NCBI GenBank assembly: GCA_961205875.1
Contig: OY540813.1
Coordinates: 27,685,001 to 27,749,000 of the forward strand
Reading direction: 5' to 3'
Origin: Sialis fuliginosa
Lineage: Eukaryota > Arthropoda > Insecta > Megaloptera > Sialidae
DNA length: 64,000 bases
A model generated the notes under the pieces. It ran no database searches. It had not been told where the DNA came from and was given only the letters and a program-made list of their open reading frames with translations. Both the position numbers and the translations under genes were made by a program. Position 1 is the first letter of the stretch. Every line of letters begins with the position of its first letter. Positions 12,583 to 24,802 of this stretch are shown here, one piece after another.

Positions 12583-13148
12583 CCGGGTGTTTTTTTTTAA
12601 CCTGAAACTTTAAAATATCTCGAAAAATAGGCACTCTACGGAAAAAATGTCAATAATCAAAATTTAATCATTCCGATGGGAAAAAAAATTAGTGCAAAAA
12701 AATAGTCACATTACCCTCTTTGTAGGTTGGGGCGGGGGTAACTTTGAATCTTAAATAGGAACTTCAATTTTTTATTGCAGATACAGATTCTACGGCTAAA
12801 AGTACATACGATTTGTCTGCATCTTGATATCTGGTGCATCTGATATCTGGTTGCCCCTTGTTAGAAGAAATTGAAAAAAATTGAATTTTGTCGATTACAG
12901 CGCCATCTATGATAAATCGAACAAAATATTTCAGACAAATCGTATGTACTTTTAGCCGTAGAATCCGTATCTGCAATAAAAAATTGAGGTTCCTATTTAA
13001 GATTCAAAGTTACCCCCGCCCAAACCTACAAAGAGGGGTGTGTAGGGCTATTTTCTTTACATGAATGTATTTCCTCCGCGGAATATTTTTTTCCATAGCT
13101 GCCTATTTTTCGAGATATTTGAAAGTTTCAGGTTAAAAAAAACATGAA
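12583..13148. mobile_element. Large foldback element (about 565 bp)
   Basis: The left end (after TA) reads CCGGGTGTTTTTTTTTAACC. The right end on the minus strand carries the matching TTTTTTTTAACCTGAAACTT. Inner blocks such as ATCTCGAAAAATAGGCA, TTTGTAGGTT, AAAGTTACCCCCGCC and ACGATTTGTCTG recur inverted and converge near 12865. The arms remain very similar, which suggests fairly recent origin or gene-conversion-like maintenance. The 70-codon minus-strand frame at 12764-12976 lies inside the palindrome and is not a gene. Confidence 0.85.
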
Positions 13149-13863
13149 TATTTGTCGATTTTTATTGCCTTTAATTTTTAATGAAATTTTGTTGACTATA
13201 ATGCATATAACTATTAATATCTTTATAATAATAATTTTATAGACATACCAGTCAAGAGATATTCATTACAAATTTAATTGGATGTAGGAACGGTAAACTA
13301 GAATTGTGATTAAATTGTCTAAAAAAAGACACCTTCATTTTTTCTGTCAGATAGATTGAATCAATAAAGTTCGTACTCAAACCCCTCGCCGAACCTTCAC
13401 TTATGTTGCTATCTGATTTAAAAGGGGTTTTACGAGGTTGTTCTTTTTGGATCTGTGACTGTGATTACGACCACGCTTTGACGGCAAATGACTGGAGCTT
13501 TTTATGTGACGTACTATCCTTATAACAAGTGTTGCAAGCTTGCGCTATTTCCAACGACTCTGACAATAAACGTTTCACTATATTATTGACTTCATACGAC
13601 ATAGTTGGCGCGCTCATTCTCTCTCTCTGGGTAGACGCTTTAATTGATTATTTTTATGTTGTTAATTTTTTTAGAGATAGTTTGATGGTAAGGTTTTCTT
13701 ATTTTTAAGCGAATAATTATAATGATTAAATGGTCAGTCATTTTTTATTAAAATATAAAATATCAATTTTTTCTATACTATATCTAAATTTTACTAAAAC
13801 AAGCTAGGTAGATACGAGTAGTATTAAAGGCCTCTATACACCACCGAATTTCACATCCAATCT
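13149..13863. other. Non-coding stretch with a GC-richer patch
   Basis: No gene seen. A GC-richer patch at about 13380-13640 contains a short CT run and could be regulatory, but nothing diagnostic is visible. Confidence 0.45.
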
Positions 13864-14440
13864 GGAATTAGGGGGTGGTAAGAAAAAAAAAATTTGCTGC
13901 GGTAAAATGATTTAATGAAGTGAAATACCCCTATGAAAATGTATAAAATTATCGTATATTTTAAATAACTCTGAAACTAATGAAAATTTAAAAAATCTAT
14001 ATATGTAGTACAAAATTGTCATAATTTTGTATACTCTTTCGAATGGCAACAGTCAAAAATCGAAAAAATTGAACCATTCACCCCCACTTCCCACCAACAC
14101 TATTATTTATTTAAGATTTTTTTTCTATTAAATTCTATTATGTGGCGATGAAAGGGTTATAAAATTGTTGGTTAAATATGTATTATACATTTGAATTACT
14201 ATTGTACAATACAATTAAATTTAGTTAATAGAAAAAAAAACTTAAATAAATAATGGGGTGAGTGGGAGGTAGGATGAACGGTTTCACTTTTTCGAATTTT
14301 GACTGTTGTCATTCGAAAGATTATAATAAATATTGGATATTTTGTATTATAGATTATTTTGCGAATTTCCTAAGAGATATTTCACCCCCTTAATCCGTTT
14401 TATTGCAGCTAAATTATTATTATTTCTTACTATTCCTTTA
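13864..14440. mobile_element. Foldback element (about 575 bp)
   Basis: Left-arm blocks (GGTAAGAAA, GCTGC.GTAAAA, GTGAAATA, TTTCGAATG.CAACAGTCAA, AATTTAAGTTTTTTT-type tracts) recur inverted in the right arm and converge near 14180. The arms are more diverged than in the 12583 element. Non-coding. Confidence 0.7.
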
Positions 14441-16282
14441 AGAGTGTGAACTCGATACGAATTTATCACTTGGAAAGGTGCCCTTGTTAGGTATTTTATC
14501 CAAATTGGTTCGGTACTTTCTAAGATTAGCGTAATGAAACAAACACAATATTTCCTTTTTTAATTGATTTTATTAAAAACAACAAAATATAAAATAAACT
14601 TTACTCAAATAAACAAAACAAATAATATTTGGCTTATTCATATTCACACAAATCCAATGCTTTTGTTTTATTATTTAAAAAAATCATCTGAGGTTTTTAT
14701 CCGGTTGTTATAAAAATAAAACATTTCTTACACAAACGAACGCTTTTAATATATAACAACTGAAACAATGCATAAATGGCGGTACAAAAACACATATCAT
14801 TTTTATCTTTCAAACTAAACTTCCATTGAATGAACCTATAAATTCCACGCATAGAATACACTTTAAACACATTACAGCGTGAATAAAAAAACTTAAAAGA
14901 ACTAAAACAAACAATAAAGCATCCATACGCCTCCGGCGGCGCAAAAAGTCCGTTTTAAAATCAACCACTCCGTAAATTCAGTTGATAAAAAGCCGACGGT
15001 GCAGGTTCGCACCTCTACAGAGACGTGGCGTTTCGATCCGGGTTTCCTTTTTGGTTGGTTTTATGTGTGAATACATTACGCGAGTCCCGGACACTGAAAT
15101 CCAATTTTGCTCTACAGTAAAGCATCAGACGGTGTGTACATGTCACTACTTGCGTTACTCTCGCACAGCCTTCTTCGTTCGTCTGTATGTCTATTTGTTT
15201 GTTTGTTGTTATTGTTGTCGTCTTATGTACTTTAATGTTATATTTTCATTCGTTTTGTTTGCAATTATCTGTTAAGTGTATGGTTTTATATATATTTGTA
15301 TAAGTAGGTACGTCGTTTCACGGGAGAAAATTGATTGGAATAATGTCTGGATTTATTTTTCAATACTTATACATACACACATTGAAAAAAAGCTAGTAAA
15401 AGAAATTTGATATATAGGTAATAATGGTTAATGATAATCGAGAAAAAATTGACCATTCGTAAACTATTTTGACGAATAAAATGAAATTGGGCTATTTCAG
15501 CAACCAGGAGAACAGAAAACAGAAATTAGAAAAAAACAGTGTGTCTAATAAGAAACTTCGTGAAAGAAAATCCGCTACAATATCCTATAAGAATAAACTT
15601 GCATACTTACACACAAATCATTTTATCTACGGTGTCGATATTTTTGTATTGGTTCATAACGTCTTTGTCACTTTTTAATTATTTTTTTTAACTATAATTT
15701 CAATTTATGACCCAGCTAAGACAATGTTAGGATAAAATGATCTATTTTATAAAAAATGAAACTAATAGTATCATTGATAAATAAAAGTTTAAGAATAGTC
15801 CTGTTGAGGGTAACGCGTTTGATATGACCCGGACACAATCGATATATTAATAATGATTAAATAATAAATACAAGTGAACAAACCACTAACAATAAGTGAA
15901 ACAAAACAGCCACGCAAATCAAACGAAAGCAGTGGCAACTCCAAATGGCACAAATACAATAACAACAATAGTTGAGTAGCGTTATTCCCCGGCAGTGGGT
16001 ATTATTGCGACGTAGTTATACTTGCATATCCACCACGAATCCCAGCCGGGAGTATCATGTGGAAGGAATGCTCAGGGATGACTAAAATACAAGTTTAAAA
16101 TAAAATACACTGAAACTTTTCCAAACCGATCAACTGCAATGATTAAAAAATGTTCCTTGTGGGTGTGGTCTTGTGAAAAATAGCACTTTATTTAAGAGAG
16201 AATTGAGAAATTTCATCTGTAAAAAATATGCGACATATGTATGTCATGTAGTCTTGCTAGTAATCCAACTTAAGTATATTAA
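14441..16282. other. Non-coding stretch with two GC-richer islands
   Basis: AT-rich DNA with islands at about 14925-15190 and 15940-16080. The first holds a 97-codon open frame (14982-15275) whose translation shows no recognised domain and ends in a hydrophobic low-complexity run. The second has no long frame. They could be enhancers or untranslated first exons. I see no paired termini around either. Confidence 0.4.
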
Positions 16283-16614
16283 TGTCCGGTATTATAAAGG
16301 AGCTAGCAAATTTGCTAGTTAGCAAGCACTTTCAAATGAGATATCAAACTTATATGACAGTTCTTTTGGAGTTCGTTGAAGACTTTGACAAGTTTCGCGC
16401 ACGCGTTGTAGGTAAATACCAACGGTATTAAAACAGTGGTGATATTATGAAAATTATTTTGTACGGTGAAAGATGCCAACTGTGTAACAATTAGTTGAAG
16501 TGTCACTGCTCTAAATTCCATAGCTAATCCATAGATACTAGTACAGAATTAATACCCCATTTGAAAGTGCTTGCTAGCTAGCAAAATTTGCTAGCTCTTT
16601 TATAATACCGGACT
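16283..16614. mobile_element. MITE with ~60-bp termini, flanked by TTAA
   Basis: The termini are GTCCGGTATTATAAAGGAGC (left) and, on the minus strand, GTCCGGTATTATAAAAGAGC. Matching continues through GCTAGCAAATTTGCTAG and GCAAGCACTTTCAAATG. TTAA flanks both sides (16279-16282 and 16615-16618). The site could be a piggyBac-type TTAA or a Harbinger-type 3-bp TTA/TAA duplication. The interior (about 210 bp) has no recognisable protein, and the minus-strand frame across it is spurious. Confidence 0.8.
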
Positions 16615-16900
16615 TTAATATGGCACAAAATCATAAAATTTAAATACCGTCCATCCCTACGCGACACAATCATCTCGCGTCTGCCACGTATTGGTCTAGC
16701 AAAAGAGGAATGTTTATGCAGGTCTGTGAGTGTAAGTAATGGAACTCTACAATAGATGTCGCTGGGAGGGAGCAAGCGAGCAAATGCATATCCTGAATCG
16801 TTGAAATGAAAGATTGATGTGAAATGTTGCTCGATCTAAACGCATGCGAGTGCTTGTAGGAGATATAACCGCGCTGTTAGTGGTGCAGTGTTATTGTTGG
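16615..16900. promoter_or_regulatory. GC-richer island, candidate regulatory sequence
   Basis: CpG-containing sequence immediately right of the TTAA-flanked MITE, with no supported coding frame. The function is unknown. It could be an enhancer or a non-coding first exon. Confidence 0.22.
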
Positions 16901-18764
16901 TGATAGTGGTACGTCTTGTAAAGAAATAAATAGACGCTTTATTGTATGTTGGTACCATATCACTGTTGTTGTTGTTGTCACTGTGAAGAACATGGGGCTT
17001 GTTTTAATGGATGTGTTGCAATTATTGGGGCATTGAGTTATTCATATTTGTACGAGTTTTTGATATTTCAATCATGAAATAAATAATTGGTTGGCATTTC
17101 GTTCGAGTGCCGTGCACTTTTTTTTGTGATCCAGTTTAAAAAAATCATCAAGACGTTCTTCGTGATTTTTTGGCTTACTTTACGATGGCATATATGATAA
17201 TATTTTTGGGCAATTCAAATGAAAGACATTTTAACGTTGTATAAATGCAATTTATATCAAATAAAAGCAATATAATAAATAAGAAACAATTTATAAGACC
17301 GTTTTCAGACCAATTCTATTGATATCTGAAAATGACTTCTTGAATGAAGTACTTCAGTATCCAACAATTATAAAATAGATAAAAAATGGCGTGAGTTGAT
17401 TTGAAGGGTTCATTTATCTCACGATTAGCACACACAAGAGAACGGATGGAGAAGTAAAGCTACTAACTACAATAGCTGTCTATGATGTTTGTAATATTGT
17501 AGTAACTACACTACATATGTTTTTACGCGAGCGGGTTTCTGTTAAATGCAGATTGTTGCTCGATGATGAATGGTTCTGGGGTGTTTGATTTATACGTCAT
17601 TTAGTTGGCAGCAGTGATTAATATGAATTATTGGTTTGCTGAATGTTATTAGCGTTACAAATATTATTTTATTAACTTTGTTTTGTTATTTACTAAATTG
17701 AAATATGTTGTATAACGTGTATGAAATAAGCTTGATAAATATCTATACGGTATCATATTTTGTTGTTATTTCGTAAAATAAACATGGAAATGATATTTAT
17801 ATTTATAACATTAATTTATTTCAATTCTATTTTAAGATAAATTTTAAAATCAAAATATTGTGTCAATAATATTCGACTTGTATTAATGTATTATGTATAT
17901 GTAATAAAGTTAAATTAATAATAACATTATTACAACTAAAATTTGAACTATTCAAAAGTTTTGGAACTGATCTTACTAGCCCGTTTTTATGCATTTTTAA
18001 GTTGTATTCATTTTTTTATATCTTTTATCAGTTAACGAGATTTATAAGTATATAAATAGATACACTGTACACTGTATTACGTATAAAAAAAATCCTGTGA
18101 CACCCATTGCAGCTGTTTTATATATGGAATCATCAACCACTTTAGATTCTAAAAAGTTGATCGGTAACATGAAAAGATGCATAATGCATAAGTACACAAA
18201 AATATTAAAATAAAAATGTTAACTTATGGATGCACAAGTATGAAATTCACCTGAGATTCTATGAATGCAATTTATTTCTCTATGACTTGAGTTTGCTTAA
18301 CTTTGAATGCATGCATATTCTCCTGTTACAGTTATTCTACGTATAATCAAACAACATATCTTTCATTAATGACAACAATCAAAATAAAATTAAATTAGTA
18401 CTTGGTATAACTTAAATGCGAAACTAACCATAGAGAAACTTGAGTGGTGCACAAACCAATGCTAATAGCACAGTTGTAGTACATTGCAGAGGTATCTGCG
18501 TCATTTGGAATTGTATAAGAACGCCCGCATCGCACACTACCTACAGCTATGTGGTCATGCATACAGGATGTTTTTTTAAGAAAAAAGGTTGTAGCAGAAA
18601 CATAAAAAGTTTATTTTTTATTTTACTGTTTTGAAATGCGCAACTGGATCCTCTAAAAATGTAGACACCACCAAGAATCATTTATTTTATAAAATATTAT
18701 TAATTTCTTTCTTTGTAACACAGTTATTGCCAGCTTTTGGTCACCCTTGACGTTTTTCTAAAAA
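16901..18764. other. AT-rich non-coding stretch; one possible MITE tip
   Basis: No gene seen. At 18562-18577 TA is followed by CAGGATGTTTTTTT. The same terminus appears inverted at 42788-42804. Both could be tips of one TA-flanked family, but partner ends were not found. Confidence 0.45.
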
Positions 18765-19041
18765 TTGACTGACGTGGCGTTTGGACTTCAACGACGTAAT
18801 GTTAAATATGAATCTTTAAAAGTTATAATAATGAGGCTTGGTCTTCCCATTTGTAAACGCATATCCATATATATTATAAAACGCAACGTAGTAACGAAAA
18901 TAGTAAATCAAGTCGGAACAATTTTTGCCGCCAGCGTGCTCATTTGCAATAATGTAGTAAAGAATTTTGTAGAATTAAAAAATCTAAATCTTTTTCAAAA
19001 ATCTTAAACAATAATTCCGTAGTCCACGCGGGCATAGCTAG
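18765..19041 (+). mobile_element. Helitron-like element, 3' end (plus strand)
   Basis: The segment ends CCGTAGTCCACGCGGGCATA then GCTAG|T, with CTAG at 19038-19041. The last ~45 nt, including TTAAACAATAATTCCGTAG, match the minus-strand terminus at 334-380. The hairpin appears shortened compared with that copy. The 80-codon frame within it (18765-19007) has no recognisable domain and is treated as element sequence. The left limit is arbitrary because no 5' end was found. Confidence 0.45.
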
Positions 19042-21299
19042 TATGTTATCAGTTTTGAAATATAAAATTTTATAAATCTTCTTGTTTAATAAAGGTTAAT
19101 GTAACGCATTCTTGTTACTTCTTTAAAATAATTCAATAAAAGGTTGGGATTTTAATTTTTTAGGTTGTTTATTTTAGATATTAATTAATTGGTTTAAAAA
19201 TACCATTTTACGTAAAATATCGACGTTGCGTTGGAACATAGGCGCTCTTTTTCCTTGTAAAATAATTATTTAACCTTTAGAAATAATATGTATAATCCTA
19301 TTTCACTTACATACTCATGTTCATACTATCTATAAAAACTTTTACAAAAAACATCCTATATACAAGCATGCACATATACAACAGTATGTTTCACTCGTCA
19401 TAACCATGCTGAAACTGAACCAGCTACTCCGACAAGATGTACAAAGCAATGAAGACGCCAGCAGACATGCAATAACGATCAAGTTTTGAAACGTATAGAC
19501 CGGGTGCCCGCACTAACGTACCATATACATTCTAATGTAAGTATACATACATACGTACATATATTGGACTTATGTATATATACGTATATGTATGTTCTTA
19601 GTCACACGTATTTGCAATATAAACATTTCTGTGGTGATGAGAATCATAGTGAACGTAATGTGTACACATTATTGCATTGCTTGTTATTATTATCGGGGGT
19701 GTTATCTGTGAGGTATAGAGATAGGTTAGAATGTGATTGTGTCATTCTTACATCGAACGTTTACGTAAGGAATGTCCATTTTCATGCTATTATTATCAAC
19801 ATGAAACTACAAAAATTAAATTATTTGTTAGATTATTAAAAACAATTGACAAAAACACCACTGAGCTGTTGGAAAAGGAGTAATCCAGTCGACAAGAAAT
19901 GCATCTCATCATCATCATCATTAAAAACAATCAGTTATATTATTAACGGACATAAAACAGTATCAGTTATCGAAAGTTTCAGTTATATTTTGTGAGTTAT
20001 AGCAGGACTTTTGAATGGTTAGATGGACAATCAATATTTGAAGCCTTTTTCGGAAAGAAAATTTTCTGTATACGCCAAAACTAGAACAAAAATATACATT
20101 ATATCTTAAAAAAAAGAATGTCTCTTAAATATTTATTTTTGAAAGAAATCTTGAAGGAATATTGGTGTCAAGTAGAGAAAGGATTATTAACAGTTGAAAC
20201 CATTAATGTTTATAACTTAGGTTTTGGCGCTAACATTAGCATTGCTTTCCAGCGTTGATATGACCTACTTACTAAATATGAATATAAAAAAATAGAAAAT
20301 ATATTATTACGGACGAAAGATTAAGAGGATACATTATGGAAGGCGCAAGGGGGGGGGGGGTAATTTGGGCGATATATGGATATATTATTATTATTATCTT
20401 TTAGTTCCAAAGGATCCTTGGTAACTGAGGCGTATATCAACTGACCTAGCTTATCTCCTCCTTCCGTGACTCTTAAGCAATAATATTTGGAATTAAATTA
20501 TGTATTATTTTTGTCTTTTAGAATAATTACATATACCTATTTATATCCAAAAACAAAATAAAATATTCATTTTCATTTTCACTTAATTTTTTAATCTGTA
20601 TTATATTAGGAAAATATTTTTCGAAAACATTACTTCGATAAATTGGGGAGTATATTCTTAAATCTATATGTAATATTTATAAAAAAAACTATAAACCTTA
20701 ATTTATAAATGTTACTTCAAACATATATGTACTGAAACTGACTAATAACAGTAACTACTTTTATTTTACTCCATATAACATGAGCTTTACTTACGAGTAA
20801 ATTTTTATAAATAATGCTCATTGTTTTCTGCTGCTAATGCCTTCAAGAAGAGTTTCAAAGTTACATGAAATATTTTAAACATAACACTGTTATTTAACTG
20901 ACACATCGTCTTAATGCTACAAAATAAAACAAGTGATATTATTGCAACGTTTGAAACTTTTAATATAAAAAACACGTTTTTTTTTGTCTCACAAAATACA
21001 AACTTTTCATACGTTTATTTAGATTTTAATATAATCTTTTGGGATTAACTACTGTTTTTATATTTTTATGTTGAAAAATATCTAAATTATGTATTTTTGT
21101 TTTTAATTTAATGTACCTATCAATATTAAATTTTAAATATTTCGAGAATGATTTTAGAAATTTTCGATTCTCTCCCTTAAACGAATTCGTAAGAATTAGG
21201 TGACTTATTATAAGTGTAATTTTTTATTAGAATTTTTCTATTAAAAATTTTTAATTGATTTAATATATTATGAAAAAGTAATTTCAATAACCAAAATTG
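19042..21299. other. AT-rich non-coding stretch with short simple repeats
   Basis: No gene supported. It contains a short (ATC)n run near 19906-19921 and a 12-G homopolymer at 20349-20360. The 117-codon frame at 19486-19839 includes repetitive ATGTATAC-type DNA and shows no domain. Confidence 0.5.
20349..20360. repeat. Poly-G run (12 nt)
   Basis: Twelve consecutive G residues in otherwise AT-rich DNA. This is a likely slippage site and a possible sequencing-error site. Confidence 0.9.
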
Positions 21300-21675
21300 A
21301 TTTAATTTAACGTACCTATATAAAATAATTAATAAGAAAAAAACACGTAAAAATCCCTTTTACCCCCCTCCCATCTCCCCCCATGTTAGGATGTGTAATG
21401 TTTTAAATTAATTTTAAATATTTTAGGTATGTGTTTTTTTTTTTGCTGTAAGCACCAACTAAGAACGAATTTTCCTAAACATATAAGGATGGAGAGAAGG
21501 GAGGGGTGTAAAACTTTTTTATTTTGATATGTTTTTTGCAAATTGCTTAAAAAGATTAATTTCGGGCAAAAAAAATTAAAATAAAAAAACAGATTAACAA
21601 TACAAATATTTATAAATTGTATACATGTTCATAAAAACGAATACAACACGGGCGAAGCCGCGAGTAAGCAGCTAG
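21300..21675 (+). mobile_element. Helitron-like element, 3' end (second plus-strand copy)
   Basis: It ends with the GC-rich hairpin-forming CGGGCGAAGCCGCG, then AGTAAGCAGCTAG|T, with CTAG at 21672-21675. This is the layout expected of a Helitron 3' end. It differs in detail from the ends at 334 and 19041 and is probably another subfamily. C-rich and G-rich tracts face each other upstream (about 21363-21380 and 21488-21505). The 5' end is unknown. Confidence 0.45.
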
Positions 21676-22184
21676 TTTACATATAATACAAAATATGTTT
21701 CTTCTGACTAATATTAAATTACGGTTTTATATTAAACTATAAGATATGAAATAACAAATGCATTTTATTATTAAATTCTGTTTTAAAGGTTTCCATCTTG
21801 TTGGTTAATATTTGCTTTACCATGAAACCACATTTTGTTTGAGAGGATATTAGTTTCTGCAGCATGCACACTGAAGTTTTCAAACTAAAACTATGCCATC
21901 ATTTTTTCAGCTAACCTACATTGCATATTCAAAAAAATTTACTATTTTAAATTTTCGTAAGATAACTAAAACGTATGAAGACATAAAATTTTCAAACCTT
22001 TTTATCGATTTTGAAATTCATATAAATTACAAATGCTTATTTCCAACTTTTAACTTCTTGTCTAATTTTATTATTTCCTGTATTATGTAATAAAATTAAT
22101 TATCATTATTTAAATGTTTTAAATTATTTTCTAGGTAGAAAATAATATCTTCATTTTCATTATTCTGTTTGCTTATTTTAATAT
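21676..22184. other. AT-rich non-coding stretch
   Basis: No feature supported. The 65-codon frame at 21893-22090 is an AT-driven translation. Confidence 0.55.
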
Positions 22185-22683
22185 TTGCTTCCTCACAATA
22201 TCGAAGATACGAGAAGCATTGTGATCGTTTCAGATTGAGACAAAAAAAATGTTCTCCGATTTCAAAATTTTAAATTGATCTTTCCGTTTCACGTCAAGAC
22301 AAACACTTTTCGTTCCGTGTCTGTCTGTCTGTCCGTCCGTCCGTCTGTCCCTTGAATTCTTGTCACACGCATAACTAATGAACCACTGAACCGATATTAT
22401 TGAAACTTGGTGGTCCCATTTCAAAATCATCGAAATCCTGTGTAAGGGGGTGACATAAAAATATTTATTTTTTCAAGATATCTCAAGAACGACACATGTT
22501 ACGTGAAAATTTTTTTATTTAATATTTTTTAGTAAAATTGTATAAAAATTGAATGGTTAACCAATTCCAGGCAATTTATCTCAACACTCGGTTTTTATTT
22601 AAACTGTTCAATAATTAACTACCTTTGGTGAATTTATCACGAGGAAGCACTGTAAATTTACTTGGCAGATGTTTTTTTAAATC
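22185..22683. repeat. Dispersed repeat family R1, copy B
   Basis: Same order of landmarks as 6196-6809 and same orientation. It carries GCTTCCTC, CGAAGATACGAGAAGC, TTTTCGTTCCGTGTCTGTCT, ACCGATATTATTGAAACTTG, a TCAAGATATCTCAAGAACGA block, and a closing GAAGCACTGT..ATTTACTTGGCAGATG. It is about 115 bp shorter because of internal deletions. A (GTCC)n-like stretch occurs at about 22322-22350. Confidence 0.8.
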
Positions 22684-23129
22684 GAATATTTTATATTTCT
22701 TTCAATTATTAGAAAGAAAACAAAAAACTGATATTTACCTGCAATTTATCGGTATAAATAAATAGATAACGTTGACATATACATACACACTTTTATACGT
22801 TCCCCCAGTAAACATATTCTTGATGTCTGTTCGGGGTGATCGATACAATTTCGCATAATGTGTATCACATGTGAATGGACATAAATTATACATTCTAGGC
22901 GTAGGAAGCTGGGGTTGACAGACGTAAATTTAATAGATATATATGTGCACATTTGCCTGCCAATCGGATTAAATTCACAATCCATCAATATGAAGTTATT
23001 AGTTAGGCTATGCATCAAGATTCAATCGAATATTTATGTATTTATTTTATGTAAAAATGGTTCATATTTTCTAAAGGTTATGTGCGTGGTAATGTGCGAC
23101 AATTGCAATATATATTATCGTATCATATA
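22684..23129. other. Non-coding stretch
   Basis: No gene or repeat recognised. Overlapping short frames on both strands (22746-23018, 22915-23154) have no recognisable domain. Confidence 0.5.
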
Positions 23130-23552
23130 CAGTGTGTCCCCGAATCGACGTTGAGTTTTACCTTTTCTGAAATCATTTGGGCCTTGATAGTTATAAAAAA
23201 AAATTATTTTTAAATGCTATATCTGTTTATCATACAACACAATTTTATTGAGATAAGTTATTTAGAATTATAAATTATGTAGTTATCTGTACAATATTTC
23301 ATAAATATCGAAGAACTTTACTAAAATTTAGTGAAAAATATATCATTTAATATTAATTAATTCAATGTTTTTTATTTGATTTTGTAATTTTTTATTCTCA
23401 ATGACGTTTACCAATTGGTTTGTAATAAATAGAAATAGCACTTTCACGTGATGAAATTTTTTTCTGTAATTTTAAAGGCTTACATGATTTGAAAATATAA
23501 GGGTTGAACATTTACACATATATTATTCATGTGTCGATTCGGAAACACTCTG
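23130..23552. mobile_element. TA-flanked mariner-like MITE with CAGTGTGTCCC termini
   Basis: The left end (TA at 23128-23129) is CAGTGTGTCCCCGAATCGAC. The right end on the minus strand (TA at 23553-23554) is CAGAGTGTTTCCGAATCGAC. The arms keep partial complementarity inward (AAATCAT..GCCTT). The interior has no coding frame. TA flanks and the CAGTGTGTCCC-type end are characteristic of Tc1/mariner derivatives. It shares its terminus with the element at 1940-2538. Confidence 0.75.
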
Positions 23553-24060
23553 TATCTATATCTAATGCAGTTAACGAAAGATGTTTTCTTTAAAATATTT
23601 CATTTTGGAATAAAATATGTATACATGTATTATAAAAGATTTTCATACATTTATGTCCGTTTTTGTATAGAATTTGCTTCGAAGTAAATAAACTATATTT
23701 ACTACAAAAACTTATAGAAATCTTAACCCTTTCTGACCTGGTGTGTATAATTATACACAATAACTTCATTTTTTTTTAAATGGTTAGGAATCATTTTTTG
23801 AAAAATGCTGGTAACATTCATAAACGTAACTTAAAATTTCTGTAAGCGTGAGTCGAGTTGTTTCTGAAATATTTCGTTTCATATCATCGGAAATAGGAAA
23901 ATATGGTATCAGTAGTAAAATTAAGTTTTTATTTATTATTATTATACTGTAAATTTAAGTTTTTAATTGTAATTTAATAAAATAAAAAATCCACAAGTTA
24001 TATTTTTCTATTGCAGCGCTTGAAGCGGTTTGTGCATAATTATGTACATCATTTTTTAAT
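23553..24060 (+). mobile_element. Possible TTAACCC-type element end
   Basis: TTAACCCTTTCTGACC at 23723-23738 resembles the TTAA-plus-CCC start of piggyBac-type termini. It is followed by GTGTATAATTATACAC, and a related GTGCATAATTATGTAC lies near 24032-24047. A similar CTAACCCTTTGACC occurs at 37249. No inverted partner end was located, so this is tentative. Confidence 0.25.
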
Positions 24061-24756
24061 AATAAATATAAGAAAAAAATTATATTAAATAATTTTTTTT
24101 ATTGAACCTAAATGATCTCAAATATATTAAAAAATATTTTTTATCTCAAGTAAAAAAAATCATGTTTGAAGTGGTTAACATAATAATGTTAGTATTTGCT
24201 AAGAAGCAATTTTTGGGAACACACATGAAGCATTCTGAATATTTTAACATTTCATTAAATTTAAATTTATATTTTTTACCAAAACGTAATAGTATAACTT
24301 ATAAATGACATTGAAGATACATAAAATATCTACGAATCAAAATTTAAATAATAAAGTATAAAATTAATGCATTAGAATTCAGAATTGTCAATTTATAATA
24401 AATTATTCAAAAAAAATACGATAAAAAAAATTGCAAACACGATATGAAAAGCTTGAAACGATACATATTAAAAAGCAACAGTGCTAACAAAAACCAGGCG
24501 CATTGAATTATCAATAACAAATCACGAAAAGCGGACATGATGGAGTGAGATAGACATACGGTTGTGAGTGGTAGACAAAGAGGACATATTCGTGTTAATA
24601 ATACATCGAGACATACGGATTTAATTGAATCGGCGTCCACCGATAGGAGAGCGTACTGCAATATATTACGCTTGGCTCAATGACACCTCATTATTGAACT
24701 TACTGTGCCGAGTGCTGTTGCTACTGGTGTTAGGTCTCTGTGCTGGAACGTCATTA

Positions 24757-24802
<46 letters not shown>

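Noticed and set aside
12764..12976. 70-codon minus-strand frame
   Set aside because: Lies wholly inside a palindromic element; symmetry explains it.
14990..15030. Possible tRNA or tRNA-derived SINE (GGTTCGCACC resembles a B box)
   Set aside because: No A box at the right distance and no cloverleaf can be drawn.
14982..15275. 97-codon plus-strand frame over a GC island
   Set aside because: No recognised domain and a low-complexity hydrophobic end. Kept only as part of a possible regulatory island.
19486..19839. 117-codon plus-strand frame
   Set aside because: Contains translated ATGTATAC-type repetitive DNA, with no motif and no splice or promoter context.
22130..22140. TTTTCTAG|GTAGAA as another ratchet site
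   Set aside because: The donor half is poor (GTAGAA) and there is no downstream second donor of note.
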